Assembly: GCF_015355625.1 (NCBI RefSeq)
Contig: NZ_JACLAF010000007.1
Location: forward strand, 1-64,000
Direction of reading: 5' to 3'
DNA length: 64,000 nucleotides
Origin: Tamlana sp. I1
GTDB lineage: Bacteria; Bacteroidota; Bacteroidia; Flavobacteriales; Flavobacteriaceae
Of the stretch, positions 1 to 9,509 are shown piece after piece. How positions within the stretch are numbered: position 1 is the first letter of the stretch; every line of letters begins with the position of its first letter. A program made the position numbers and the translations under genes. Below the pieces are notes generated by a model that saw only the letters and a list, made by a program, of their open reading frames with translations, was not told where the DNA came from and did no database searches.

Positions 1-1190
1 TAACCGATATGACGCTTTCTCCAGAAGCAACAACAATCAATTTAAATGCTACAGAACAATTATCACTAACATTTACGCCTTCTAACGCGACCAATCAAAA
101 TGTCACTTGGTCTTCAGATAATGATGCCATAGTAAGTGTAAATCAGTCTGGGCTTATAACAGGAGTTAGTCTAGGAAGTACAACCATCACAGTTATATCT
201 GAAGAAGGAAGTATTTTAAGAACCTGCGATGTTATTGTTCAAAATATAAGCTCATCAGTGTCTGGTGTTACCTTGAACACCAATTATCACTTGATGAAAA
301 CAGCTGAAAGTTTTGTCTTGATGGCTAATGTTGAGCCTGCTGATGCTACCGAACAAGGTGTGATTTGGTCTAGCGATGATGAGACCATAGCAATTGTATC
401 GGCAACGGGTGAAATAACAACATTGAAACAAGGTGTTGTTAATATAAAAGCCACAACAATCGACGGTGGTTTTGAGGCCTCTTGCCGTGTAACTGTGTTA
501 AATATTAATATAAATAAATTGCAATTTATTAGTTCTAAAGCAAGTGGCGGGTTGAGATTGAGTGCCTCTGATGGGACAACAAACCCTATTCTAAATGCTG
601 CACCATATCCTACAAGTAGCAACGCCAAATGGAAAATTACTCCAACTAATGATGGTGCTTTTTATATAGATAATCAGGCAACAACAGCCAACCGTCTATC
701 AGCCATAGCATCGACAGATAGTAATGCTGAAATGGTTTCAGATGCAGAAACCGCCGATAGAGCGAAATGGTATATCAAATATGAGCAGTCGCAAAATGGA
801 GTTGACTATTATTTCATTGAATGTAAAGCAAATTTTGATAAAATGCAGCTCTATAAAAAAAGCAATACCGAGGCCGGTATGAGGACATTTGGAGCTAACG
901 ATGGGGGACGATGGTTCTTTGAAGAAGATATGGATGTGCTTAGCACCGATGATTTAGATCTTACCTCAAACCAAATCATATTGAAAAACAGAAACATTAC
1001 TGTAACAATTGCTAAAAGTTACAGTTCAGCAAATGTTGCTATTTACAACTTGAATGGAAAAATAATAGTTTCTAAAAAAATGACATCTAATGAAATGAAT
1101 ATTAGACTTGACAATTCAAATACAGGTTTGTACATCATTTTACTGTCTGTTGATGGCCAACAGCAAATAAAGAAAATCATGTTGAAATAG
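1..1190 (+). CDS. Secreted protein with Ig-like (BIG2) repeats, beta-trefoil-like region and T9SS sorting domain (5' partial)
   Basis: The reading frame is open from the window edge (codons at 3 and 6 precede the first ATG at 9), so this is the C-terminal part of a longer protein whose start and any catalytic domain lie outside. From the ATG at 9, two BIG2-type Ig-like repeats occupy about residues 1-80 and 85-165, each with the 'VTWSSD..IA.V...G.ITG...G...I' pattern. Residues about 165-310 have repeated 'KW.I' turns, suggesting a ricin-type beta-trefoil like the one in the protein at 5972-9331. The last 75 residues ('VAIYNLNGKII' and a final 'KKIMLK') are a typical type IX secretion sorting domain. 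It is probably a surface or secreted carbohydrate-binding or hydrolytic protein of the adjacent locus. The catalytic function cannot be judged from this fragment. Confidence 0.85.
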   Translation, partial: TDMTLSPEATTINLNATEQLSLTFTPSNATNQNVTWSSDNDAIVSVNQSGLITGVSLGSTTITVISEEGSILRTCDVIVQNISSSVSGVTLNTNYHLMKTAESFVLMANVEPADATEQGVIWSSDDETIAIVSATGEITTLKQGVVNIKATTIDGGFEASCRVTVLNININKLQFISSKASGGLRLSASDGTTNPILNAAPYPTSSNAKWKITPTNDGAFYIDNQATTANRLSAIASTDSNAEMVSDAETADRAKWYIKYEQSQNGVDYYFIECKANFDKMQLYKKSNTEAGMRTFGANDGGRWFFEEDMDVLSTDDLDLTSNQIILKNRNITVTIAKSYSSANVAIYNLNGKIIVSKKMTSNEMNIRLDNSNTGLYIILLSVDGQQQIKKIMLK

Positions 1191-1210
1191 TAAACCTAAT
1201 ATTTAAATTT

Positions 1211-1248
1211 AGCTCTGGCTAGGAATTACTTCCTGCCAGAGCTTTTTT
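1211..1248 (+). terminator. Rho-independent terminator
   Basis: A perfect 9-bp stem (AGCTCTGGC at 1211-1219 with GCCAGAGCT at 1235-1243) is followed by a T run. It lies 20 bp after the stop codon of the upstream partial gene. Confidence 0.9.
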
Positions 1249-2005
1249 ATGCATTATAGTATAAATAGTGTACCCAATTTCACATGCAGTTCTTTTTTAA
1301 TTGCCTGGAAGGTTGTAACCATTTCGAGAAAAAATCAGCAAAAATTTCTATTAGTTATGAAGTCATTTTTCAATCTAAGTTTGATTTGCTTGGTGTTTAA
1401 GTTTAAAACGAAAGGAGGTTCAGTTTATTAACTTCAAAAACATAAACTTTAAGAGGTTTTATCATCATAAGTTGTATATAACCTCCTAGCACCCCATTTT
1501 CGACTCTTCTAATTGCGGTTTTCTAGATAATGATATCTTCATTATTAAATCGAATATTTCGGTTGTTACAAGGCTAAAAAGAAGGTGTGTTCTTCGTTAT
1601 TATTTAATTTGAAGGCTGTTCGAATCTAAAGGTCTCTGTAAATATTTAGGGCACATCTATGATATAGACTTGCAGTGCTTCTTTTTATTGTTGTCTTAAA
1701 TAAATTTAGTCTAGAAGTATTATATTTCTCTAATACATTGACTTTAATCCGAGAAATGATAAACTTATTTCTATATCATGCATTTTCTATTTGTGGCAGA
1801 GCCACTATATATTCAGGGTTTTCTAATACAGCATTTATTCGTTCTTAAAATAGGCTAATTTTTACGTCTATTTTTTATTAAGAAGATAAAAAAATAGCCT
1901 AACAATATATAACGGTTGCTTCATCCATATTGTAATTATCAAAATTTGTTTAGAGGTATTTCCTAAATTTTCAATCGATATGTAATTATTTAGCTCATTA
2001 TCAAG
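1249..2005. other. Gene-free intergenic stretch
   Basis: No convincing coding region was found. The only sizeable open frame (1249-1431, plus strand) encodes a basic, low-complexity peptide without a ribosome-binding context. An inverted repeat TAGGCTA (1851-1857) / TAGCCTA (1895-1901) is flanked by T and A runs and could be a weak hairpin. Nothing else was recognised. Confidence 0.6.
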
Positions 2006-2006
2006 C

Positions 2007-2047
2007 AAAAAAAAACGATTGGTGCTTAACACATCAATCGTTTTTTT
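2007..2047. terminator. Bidirectional terminator hairpin
   Basis: A 13-bp stem (A-run plus CGATTG at 2009-2021, CAATCG plus T-run at 2035-2047) has a 13-nt loop and A/T tails on both sides, so it can work in either direction. It lies downstream of the minus-strand gene ending at 2171. Confidence 0.8.
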
Positions 2048-2170
2048 ACTTTAAATAGCCCTTTTAAGGCATAATAATTTTGAAGTCTAGGGCGCTTTAC
2101 TAAAATTTAAGCGAAATAGGTTGTTGCTAATTAGGTGCAAATGTTTTCAAGTTTAACCTAAGGCGTATTC

Positions 2171-4405
2171 CTAAAATACAAACACCTTCTTCATATAATA
2201 ATTGTAACCAGTATGAACATGGATAATATAGATTCCAGCATTTAGTTCTGGTAGTTCAAGTTTCACATGAGACTTAGATGGCTTTAAATCTTTATAAACT
2301 ATTTCTCCTAAAACACTATAAACTTCTATATTTTTAATACGCTCATCGCCATTACTAAATTCAAATTTATAGCTAGCAGTCCTTCCATTTTGTTGAACGA
2401 TTTCAACGGTTCCAAAATTAGATGGTACAAAATCTTCAGTACTTAATGTTTCTGAATAATTAAAAACAAAAGTAGTTACACTTGCAGGGGGGAAGTCCCA
2501 TGAAATTGATTGATTTATAACCGTTGGTATGGTTTCATCCGTAATTTTGATGTTGTTACTCACACCGGCAGTGTTTATTGCTGTTAATGAAGTGGCAGAA
2601 AGTTTCTTAATTGATTTTAAATCATCTAACTGAAACCCATTACCTTCACCAGAAATACTTGATGTTATATTTTCATCGTCTGTAGTATTAATAACCATAA
2701 GGTATGCCTCTTTTTTAGAAATATCAATACTGGCATGGCTATACAGTTTTGGGATATTGTGTGTTTCAGAAGTTGTTCCAAAGGTGAACGGATCATAAGT
2801 ATAGCTTTGTTCAGGAATATTTGTAGAAGTTGTTGAAACCAGTTGATTTCCAAAATATTTAGAATACATTTCAGTAGTAATTCCGTTCGCATTTACATGC
2901 GATTGTCCTTCTCGCATCGCAGACTCCTTATTATTACCATGATTAAACAAATAATTAATATTCGCAACTTGAACTAAATTACCGCGTTTAGCAATTTCAT
3001 AATTTAAAAGCGCATAATAAATTGCAGAAGCGATGGTACGGGCGTGTTCAACACCATTAACTAGAGTTCTGTCCATGATGCCGTATTCTGTTAAAAATAA
3101 ATTTGGTTCTTTTCCATTATTTGCTGTATAATTACTAATATTTTTATCAAGCTGAGTTGGGAAACTTCCCGTAGCAATACCAACTGCGTTTTTAAATACA
3201 TCTGTACCATAATACTGGTCAAATTTTTTCATTGTCTCAGCTGCCATATGTTGCTGTGTTCCTTCAGATTTTACATTGCTAGGATCATTTAATTCATATT
3301 CACTGATAAAGAAAAATCCGTCTGAAATTAAAATATTTGGATCAACAGCTTTCATGGCATTATAAATTTGAACATGACCATCCAAATTTTGTGTAGTATA
3401 ATTGGCATAAACATTTTGGCCAGCTGGCGGGATTGCTCCATTTGTACCATCACCAAACAAAACCTCTCCAGTTTCTTCATTTAAAGTATAATGCAAATCT
3501 GACGAAGCAGAATTTCCAAAATCATCAACTCTAGTATACGAAACCGCTGAAGCAGCGTCAACGCCAACCTTCAACTCAAAACTTTCCTTGACTAGCGGAT
3601 ACCATCTTACTTGAAAATCTTCATTAGGAGTTCCTTTCGTTCTAATGTAGCTAACATTCCACGCATTGTCTCTTACTAATGTTTGATTAGTATAAGTTCT
3701 TGAACCTCCATAAGCTACTAAGTCTCTAAACACGGGATCATTGAAAGCTAGTTGATCACTCTCGTTATCACCATCATAAGGCCATCTAGGCCAAATTCTT
3801 GAGTTTCCACCTTCATTAGCGATTTCCCAAGTTTTAACATTATAAGGCTCTGGGTGTCCATTGTCTGCTCTCACTTGTGCCCAATCTATTCCTCCATTTG
3901 GATTAGCCCCTACTTCTGCATTCATGTATTCTACCCAATCGGCTGCATAGGCTGCACCTTGGTTAAAATTCACTAATATGGTGAGTTCGCCATTAGTTTG
4001 CTCCATAAGTTGTCCTGCTTCATCAGGTCCAAACCAGTTATCATCTGGAATATATTTCCAGCCATGCATGCCGCCTCTATTTGCTTTGGGGCCAATAGCG
4101 CGTTTCCATTCATATAAATTCCCATAAGTACCACCAGGAAAACGTAAAACTGGAAGTTCCATATTTACTAACGCGTTTAGTATATTAGGATCAAAATTAC
4201 CATCATTGGCTATAATCCCAAATCCGTGGTTGGCAGGAATCATATTATAGCCAAAAGCTGGGATTTTATTTAATACATTATCTGTATTAATATGAATTGT
4301 TTGTGCTTGCAAACTAGCTGAGAATATAAGTACAAACAAGGCAAATATACATTTAGACATATTACGATAGTTCTGAATATTGGTAATTAAATAATTATTT
4401 TTCAT
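2171..4405 (-). CDS. Secreted clan GH-A (GH51-like) glycoside hydrolase with FGDG insertion and T9SS domain
   Basis: Likely a secreted glycosidase. Numbering is from the ATG at 4405 (744 aa); in-frame ATGs at 4435 and 4360 are alternatives, and the one at 4360 gives the most compact signal peptide, ending near 'SLQAQ'. The N-terminal half is an (alpha/beta)8 barrel with the GH51/clan GH-A landmark 'RFPGGT' (88-93) and 'IGPK..R'. The probable acid/base is Glu198 in 'WEIANEGG', and the probable nucleophile is Glu440 in 'LTEYGIMD'. Between them, at about 275-340, is an inserted beta-rich segment with 'LFGDGTNGAIPPAG', shared with the neighbour at 5972-9331. A beta-sandwich typical of arabinofuranosidase C-termini follows, then a T9SS sorting domain from about 665. 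Known relatives are arabinofuranosidases or related exo-enzymes. The divergence and sulfatase-rich context mean the substrate is open. Confidence 0.8.
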   Translation of the reverse strand: MKNNYLITNIQNYRNMSKCIFALFVLIFSASLQAQTIHINTDNVLNKIPAFGYNMIPANHGFGIIANDGNFDPNILNALVNMELPVLRFPGGTYGNLYEWKRAIGPKANRGGMHGWKYIPDDNWFGPDEAGQLMEQTNGELTILVNFNQGAAYAADWVEYMNAEVGANPNGGIDWAQVRADNGHPEPYNVKTWEIANEGGNSRIWPRWPYDGDNESDQLAFNDPVFRDLVAYGGSRTYTNQTLVRDNAWNVSYIRTKGTPNEDFQVRWYPLVKESFELKVGVDAASAVSYTRVDDFGNSASSDLHYTLNEETGEVLFGDGTNGAIPPAGQNVYANYTTQNLDGHVQIYNAMKAVDPNILISDGFFFISEYELNDPSNVKSEGTQQHMAAETMKKFDQYYGTDVFKNAVGIATGSFPTQLDKNISNYTANNGKEPNLFLTEYGIMDRTLVNGVEHARTIASAIYYALLNYEIAKRGNLVQVANINYLFNHGNNKESAMREGQSHVNANGITTEMYSKYFGNQLVSTTSTNIPEQSYTYDPFTFGTTSETHNIPKLYSHASIDISKKEAYLMVINTTDDENITSSISGEGNGFQLDDLKSIKKLSATSLTAINTAGVSNNIKITDETIPTVINQSISWDFPPASVTTFVFNYSETLSTEDFVPSNFGTVEIVQQNGRTASYKFEFSNGDERIKNIEVYSVLGEIVYKDLKPSKSHVKLELPELNAGIYIIHVHTGYNYYMKKVFVF

Positions 4406-4596
4406 TAAATAAATTTTACTGTTAAATTTTAACAATGCTTACATCTTTAATTATTAGGCATTAAATCAAAAATTATTTAGCCACATATTGTTCCGATTAC
4501 ATAAAAAAGAACCATAACTAGAATACAAACAAGCAAAATGAGATTTGAAATAAAAAAAAGCCTTAGGTTTCCACCAGAAGCTTAGTAACTTTTTTT

Positions 4597-4654
4597 TTAA
4601 TACAATACATATTTTCATATTCAAAAATTAATTAGAAAACATGTATTGTATTAA
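4597..4654. terminator. Long perfect inverted repeat, probable transcription stop
   Basis: A perfect 14-bp stem (TTAATACAATACAT at 4597-4610 and its complement at 4641-4654) encloses a 30-nt loop, 16 bp beyond the stop of the minus-strand gene at 4671. The T run after 4654 would favour termination of plus-strand transcripts. On the minus strand only the hairpin itself is present. Confidence 0.5.
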
Positions 4655-4670
4655 TTTTTTTACTTGATGG

Positions 4671-5471
4671 TTATTTTACCATAAACTTACTAGTTTTAAT
4701 GGTGTTACCATTTTTAACTTTTAAAATGTACAATCCAGAAGCAAAAGGAATGTTTTCAACAATACTTAGTGTGGTGTTGTTTTGTTTTACATTTCTAGAA
4801 CGTAGTAATTTACCACTTATGGAGTAGATTGAAATTTCAGTAGTTTTATTATAATTATTTAACTCTAAATTGATATTTAAATCACTTCCTTTTGTTAGTA
4901 AGGATGGTTGTAACTGTAATTTTGAATCTTTAAGTGAAGGATTAAAATCATTGTTAGATAATACCATATCACTCCATGAAATTTCAACAATTATAATAGG
5001 TTTTACGTTTGCTCTTATTTCTAACGTATTAGGTCCCATATCGTACCCTGATATATTATTAATAATATACTTATAAGGGTCAACCATATTTCTAGAGCCA
5101 ACTTCTTCACTAGTTCCAATAAGGGTTGAATTTAAGTAAATAGAAACAGTAGCATCTGCATTATTTGTTCCGTTAAAAGCTTTTGCTAAATCAAATGTTA
5201 AAGATTTTATTCCTCCTGGTAAGGTAGTAGAAAGCACACTCTGTCCCGCAGTAGCATCATCTCTTAACATGATGCCGTCTAAAGTGCCAGATGTATCAGT
5301 ACGTGCCTGAAAGTAATTCCAAGTAATTGAATTATCTCCTACAAAACTTCCATCTACATATTCATTTGTAAGAGATAGATTGGCAAAAGTTTCTGTGCCA
5401 CTTTGAGCTTTTACTGTTGAATAAACGCACATAAAAAGAATGCAAAATAATTGTAATGTAATTTTTTTCAT
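4671..5471 (-). CDS. Secreted stand-alone beta-sandwich protein with T9SS sorting domain
   Basis: A 266-aa protein with a signal peptide ending near 'VYSTVKAQ'. A single beta-rich domain (about 25-170) follows, marked by 'GDNSITWNY', 'GIMLRDD' and 'GGIKSLTFDLAKAFNG'. The last 75 residues form a T9SS sorting domain ('ISIYSISGKLL', 'FASGLYILKVKNG'). The same domain lies inside the large enzyme at 32055-34616 (its residues about 160-305), where it sits between a discoidin-like module and the catalytic barrel. It is therefore a non-catalytic accessory module here deployed alone, perhaps to bind the same polymer at the cell surface. No catalytic motif is visible. The gene lies between two GH51-like enzymes on the same strand, and its upstream region carries a repeat shared with the gene at 5972-9331, suggesting co-regulation. 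Confidence 0.75.
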   Translation of the reverse strand: MKKITLQLFCILFMCVYSTVKAQSGTETFANLSLTNEYVDGSFVGDNSITWNYFQARTDTSGTLDGIMLRDDATAGQSVLSTTLPGGIKSLTFDLAKAFNGTNNADATVSIYLNSTLIGTSEEVGSRNMVDPYKYIINNISGYDMGPNTLEIRANVKPIIIVEISWSDMVLSNNDFNPSLKDSKLQLQPSLLTKGSDLNINLELNNYNKTTEISIYSISGKLLRSRNVKQNNTTLSIVENIPFASGLYILKVKNGNTIKTSKFMVK

Positions 5472-5500
5472 AATAAAGAATTTTAAATTAATAAAGTATT

Positions 5501-5585
5501 ATAAAATTAGCTCATAATGTAGTAATGGTATGAGGGTGTTTTAGTAAAAAAGCAGGGGCGAATTGAGAAATCCTTTTGTTTTAGG
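5501..5585. repeat. Upstream direct repeat, copy 1
   Basis: About 85 bp closely match 9510-9594 in the same orientation (roughly 85% by eye). It begins 30 bp upstream of the gene at 4671-5471. The core shared stretch runs from 'GAGGGTGTTTTA' to 'AGGGG.GAATTGAGA'. Both copies sit in promoter regions of secreted proteins in the same locus, so a regulatory role is likelier than a mobile one. Confidence 0.8.
5534..5558 (-). promoter_or_regulatory. Candidate HTCS operator, site A
   Basis: Written on the plus strand: GGGTGTTTTAG, 9 bp, AGGGG. It lies 63-87 bp upstream of the start at 5471. The same two blocks with the same 9-bp spacing occur at 9543-9567 and 37714-37738. Assignment to the HTCS at 39518 is inference. 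Confidence 0.5.
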
Positions 5586-5971
5586 GCGTTTTGGCGACAT
5601 GACCATATGTCAATTTTAAAATTATGATTTAAAATGAGATTTATTTTTAAAGGCTTTATATTAGGGGAGTGGCATCAAAATTCTGTGTAAACGAAAGCTT
5701 AAAAAACATTAAGTATAATAGAATTCCTTTATTTTAACCAGAACATCGATAGGTTACCCTTTGCGTTAATACCCAAATTCTCTGCTAAACACATAAAATG
5801 AGGATCTTGATTTACAATAGATTTAGTAGCTGTTTTTCGTTACCATCCGCCACCGTGAATCTTGAAATGTACAACTACTTTTTCGATTCGACCTATTAGT
5901 AATGTAAATGCTATGAGTTTCATAATTTCGGTTAATTTGAAATAAATAGAGTATTAAATATTAGTTTGTAT

Positions 5972-8900
5972 TTACTTTATAATAACCCTTTTGTTAAATT
6001 GTGTGTGTGTACCTTTTATTTTGATGAAATAGACACCTTGTGTTAACGTTTGAGTGTCTACATTTAATTGATTTTTTCCAATTACAAGAGGTACTTTGTT
6101 TTTTAATATTAAATTACCTAAAATACTCGATACCTCTATTGTTATGGTCTCTTCCTGTTCAATATTTAAATTAATATTAATGAATTCACCTTGAGTTACA
6201 GGATTAGGATATAGATTAAAAGTAGACGTTGTTTGCTCTTTTGAAAGCGCTTTTGTGTCTAAATTACTTGTTTTACTTGATGAATTAGTATTTGTAGCCC
6301 CAAAAGACCAATGAGTTTTAATATTTGTATTAGTAGGCACAGCAAAAACCTCAAGTAAATTAGATTGGGGATTATTATTAAATGAAGTATTTGATGCACT
6401 TAAATAGTAGCCATAAGACACGCTTTTTAAACTAACTGAGTTGCCATCCTCTAAGTCGACAATTTCCCATTGCGTTAAATCTCCTGAAAATGTATTTGGA
6501 ACTAATCTCGTTGCATAGCCAGAAACCCCATCTTTTGTTTCAATATTGTTAATGATTTGAAGTCTAAGTGGTTGCTTTTTGCCCTCTATATGGTAGTAAG
6601 AGGTTCCGCTAACAGGAATCAATTTCCATTGTACCCAGTCCCCATTGTAATCAACTGATAAATTTAAATCTATATGTTGCCCAGTACCATCTACATTATT
6701 TGTTTGTCTTAGTCTCGTTTCACTCAAATTAGCTAAATTATCTATATATGTCCATGTGCTTGGAATTTTAACTAAATCAATAAGCTTCCATTGTGACCAC
6801 CCACCATTACTAGAGCTACTTGCACCGTGGACAAAATAAGCAGGTATTGTGCCATCATGAACTTCTTGTGTGGCACGAACGTAATTTTCAAATTCTTGAT
6901 TTTCAATATAAACATTGCCTGAAGAAGACGATTCTATTAATCTCCACTTTAGCCAACTTCCTCCAGACCCATTGCTTGTAGTAGAGCGTAATGCCAAGCC
7001 ACTAGTATTACCTTGTTGGTCGGAAATATTAGTGAGTTGTAAATAATCACCCGCTTCAGAAATAATATAATACCAACCCGATTCTGCGCTCTCAACAAAC
7101 TCCCATAAGGTAGGGGTTTGTGTTACGCTTGAGTTAAGTCTAACTTCATTTTTTGAAGCACTTGTAGGATCTGGTAAATTCGTTGCATCTAACCATCCTC
7201 CTAATGCGTTATTCTGAATTTTTATCAATCCAGATGGGGGTGTTACTAATGTTGTAGCCGTTCCGCCTGCATATATTTTTAATGTTTTTGCGCTTAATGG
7301 AGGGATAGAAAAAGTTATGCTTTTTGTATTACTGTTTATCACGACATCGTTTGTAGGAACAACATCAATTCTAATATTATCACGTTCTGAGGAAGAATTA
7401 ATTGCATATATATGATCTGAATGTATTAATGTTGCCTCCATGGTGGGATTGTTAAAAACCACACTTGGAGAATTATTTAAAGTAAATGAAGGTGTGTAAG
7501 TAGTAGTTTCAGAAGGGTTTATAGCGGTAAGGTATATGTACTCCCCATCTTCATCACGAGATGCATAAGGAATAAAATCAGGTATACTTCCTTGATCCAT
7601 TTGAGCAACATTTGTTAATTTTCGAAAGTTCATTGTACTTGTTGGAATTGTATTAGAAGTACTTTTTAATGCATGTTTTCCAGTATGTTTTATAAAAAAC
7701 TCCTGCGCAATACCTAATGAAGTAACGAAAAGATTATCTGGCTCAAATGGGCTACTTCCTGAAGCATCAACTCTAATAGAATGTGCTTGATTGGTCATAG
7801 AGGTTCTATTAAATAAAGAGACCGGATAATCGGTATGCTGACCAAATTGAGTGACTACACGTTCACACTCTAAAAGATGTTGCAATGCACCTAAAATTGT
7901 ATATTCACGAGCTATGTGTTCTACTCCATTTGCATCTGTAGTCGCGATACTTGCACCAGGACCAAAATCTAATGTAGAATGTTCTCCTACAATAATCTCT
8001 GTGCCTGAAGGGTAATCACTTACACTAGCATAACTCATATGGGCAGAAAGATGTTGTGGCCAAGAAAAATACCCCTTACTTATCATCTCGGTAACAATAT
8101 TATTATCTATTAAACCCACTGCATTTCGAAATTGAGAACCACCATGAATGGGAACGGCATCTTTACTCTGCGTATCTAAAAAAGCACCGTCGGAAATAAG
8201 TAAATTGGGGTTAATAGCTTTTAATTCATTATATAATTCTAAATAACCTGTATGATTTCCTGAACTATAATCTAAAAACACATACGCGTCACTTGGAATT
8301 TTTTTTCCATGAATACCATCTCCAAAAATCAATAGACCATCTGATTTTCTAAATAAAAAGACCTTGTCATTACTTCCATAAGAATTCAATAAGCTAGAAT
8401 TACTTGGGTCTGCGCCTTCTGGTAAAAGTATACCATTGTAAATTTCATAAGTTGAAGGATTATTGTAATCGGTGCCTACTTTGGCACTAACAAGAGATTG
8501 GATGGGTGGAAAAAAAGCATAAAACTCTTCATTTTCCAATCCTTCAGAAGCAAAAGTAGCATTTGCTATACTAGAGATTATAGCACTTCCTCTACCTTTG
8601 TGAGCCATTTGATTGGTAAAAGCCTTGACACCTCCGTTTAGGGCTTTATTTTCATCAATAGTACCACCGCCTCTAGGTAAACCATCATTTGGCTGCATAT
8701 ACCAAACATGATGCCCATTACCACCTAGTTCATTTCCGTATTCTACGACAGAAACCTTAACTTTATTAATACCATAACTTTGTCTTACACTTCCCCAAAA
8801 AACACCATCATTATCTAAATCTTCGTTTGCATCAGCAGTTAAGTACTCATACAAATCTAAATGGTGCTGTTTATTGTAATTTGGACTGAAAACAGGAATG

Positions 8901-9331
8901 ATTTCAGCACCAGATGCGTGTGCAGCTTTTAGAGCTTCATTTACTCCAAATTGGACAGTAGTATCTGCTTTTCCGCTTTCTGTGTTTGGATAAGTTCGCC
9001 AAATATGTGTCATCTGAGATGGACGATTATTGATGTCTGGCAATGTTTTTTTCCAGTCAAACCAGTCTGACACAGTACCTCCTGGGAATCTTATATTTTC
9101 AAATCCAGATTGACTTAGTAAACTTTCAAAACGAGTAGAGAGTTCTCCATTATAAAGATGCCCCTCTTCTTCTGTGAAGAAATGCCATACTAAATTTTCA
9201 CCTATAGATGGTCTTTCGGTTAAAACATCTTGGAAATCATATGTCACTTGACCTTTAGCATTATAAAATAATAGGTAAATAAAGGCTATCAGTAACTGTT
9301 TTAAAATATTTTTGTGGGTAGATTTAGCCAT
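5972..9331 (-). CDS. Large secreted GH51-like (clan GH-A) enzyme with FGDG insertion, beta-trefoil lectin repeats and T9SS domain
   Basis: An 1119-aa multidomain secreted enzyme. The signal peptide is residues 1-28. The barrel carries 'RFPGGT' (81-86). The probable acid/base is Glu201 in 'VEYGNELGG' and the probable nucleophile is Glu450 in 'IIVGEHS'. Between them, residues about 280-360 hold a beta-rich insertion with 'LIFGDGIHGKKIP' (FGDG at 336-339), as in the neighbour at 2171. A beta-sandwich follows. Residues about 690-1030 have five or so repeats ending in 'W.QWKLI'-type strands ('LKWRLIE', 'SQWKLID', 'VQWKLIP', 'TQWEIVD'), reading as two ricin-like beta-trefoils for sugar binding. A T9SS sorting domain ('NLYPNPV...') ends the protein. 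The function is probably polysaccharide hydrolysis at the surface. The family is close to, but divergent from, GH51, so the linkage is unknown. Confidence 0.8.
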   Translation of the reverse strand: MAKSTHKNILKQLLIAFIYLLFYNAKGQVTYDFQDVLTERPSIGENLVWHFFTEEEGHLYNGELSTRFESLLSQSGFENIRFPGGTVSDWFDWKKTLPDINNRPSQMTHIWRTYPNTESGKADTTVQFGVNEALKAAHASGAEIIPVFSPNYNKQHHLDLYEYLTADANEDLDNDGVFWGSVRQSYGINKVKVSVVEYGNELGGNGHHVWYMQPNDGLPRGGGTIDENKALNGGVKAFTNQMAHKGRGSAIISSIANATFASEGLENEEFYAFFPPIQSLVSAKVGTDYNNPSTYEIYNGILLPEGADPSNSSLLNSYGSNDKVFLFRKSDGLLIFGDGIHGKKIPSDAYVFLDYSSGNHTGYLELYNELKAINPNLLISDGAFLDTQSKDAVPIHGGSQFRNAVGLIDNNIVTEMISKGYFSWPQHLSAHMSYASVSDYPSGTEIIVGEHSTLDFGPGASIATTDANGVEHIAREYTILGALQHLLECERVVTQFGQHTDYPVSLFNRTSMTNQAHSIRVDASGSSPFEPDNLFVTSLGIAQEFFIKHTGKHALKSTSNTIPTSTMNFRKLTNVAQMDQGSIPDFIPYASRDEDGEYIYLTAINPSETTTYTPSFTLNNSPSVVFNNPTMEATLIHSDHIYAINSSSERDNIRIDVVPTNDVVINSNTKSITFSIPPLSAKTLKIYAGGTATTLVTPPSGLIKIQNNALGGWLDATNLPDPTSASKNEVRLNSSVTQTPTLWEFVESAESGWYYIISEAGDYLQLTNISDQQGNTSGLALRSTTSNGSGGSWLKWRLIESSSSGNVYIENQEFENYVRATQEVHDGTIPAYFVHGASSSSNGGWSQWKLIDLVKIPSTWTYIDNLANLSETRLRQTNNVDGTGQHIDLNLSVDYNGDWVQWKLIPVSGTSYYHIEGKKQPLRLQIINNIETKDGVSGYATRLVPNTFSGDLTQWEIVDLEDGNSVSLKSVSYGYYLSASNTSFNNNPQSNLLEVFAVPTNTNIKTHWSFGATNTNSSSKTSNLDTKALSKEQTTSTFNLYPNPVTQGEFININLNIEQEETITIEVSSILGNLILKNKVPLVIGKNQLNVDTQTLTQGVYFIKIKGTHTQFNKRVIIK

Positions 9332-9509
9332 AATTATTAGTATTTAATACTGACATTTTTTTTATAAAAAAGTATCAATAAAATAGATTGAAATATTCTT
9401 TTAAAGAACAAGACCCATCAGTGAGTCTGAAAGTGATTCTAAATAAGTGACTTATATTCAGTAAAACTTTCATCTGCGTATTCATTTTTACGTGATCGTT
9501 TAGCAAAAA

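Larger units (their letters stand above)
5472..5971. other. Intergenic region with regulatory repeat
   Basis: The 500 bp between two minus-strand genes contain the repeat at 5501-5585. Around 5730-5925 the minus strand has short open stretches such as 'CLAENLGINAKGNLS' broken by stops. They could be a gene remnant, but I could not assign them to a family. No intact gene is present. Confidence 0.5.

Noticed and set aside
287-628. 113-aa minus-strand open frame in the first gene
   Set aside because: Antisense to clear BIG2 repeats; no independent support.
1249-1431. 60-aa plus-strand open frame after the first terminator
   Set aside because: It begins right after a terminator T run, has no ribosome-binding context and a low-complexity sequence.
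5730-5925. Minus-strand fragments such as 'CLAENLGINAKGNLS'
   Set aside because: Broken by stops, too short, and no family could be recognised; mentioned only as possible remnant in the intergenic entry.
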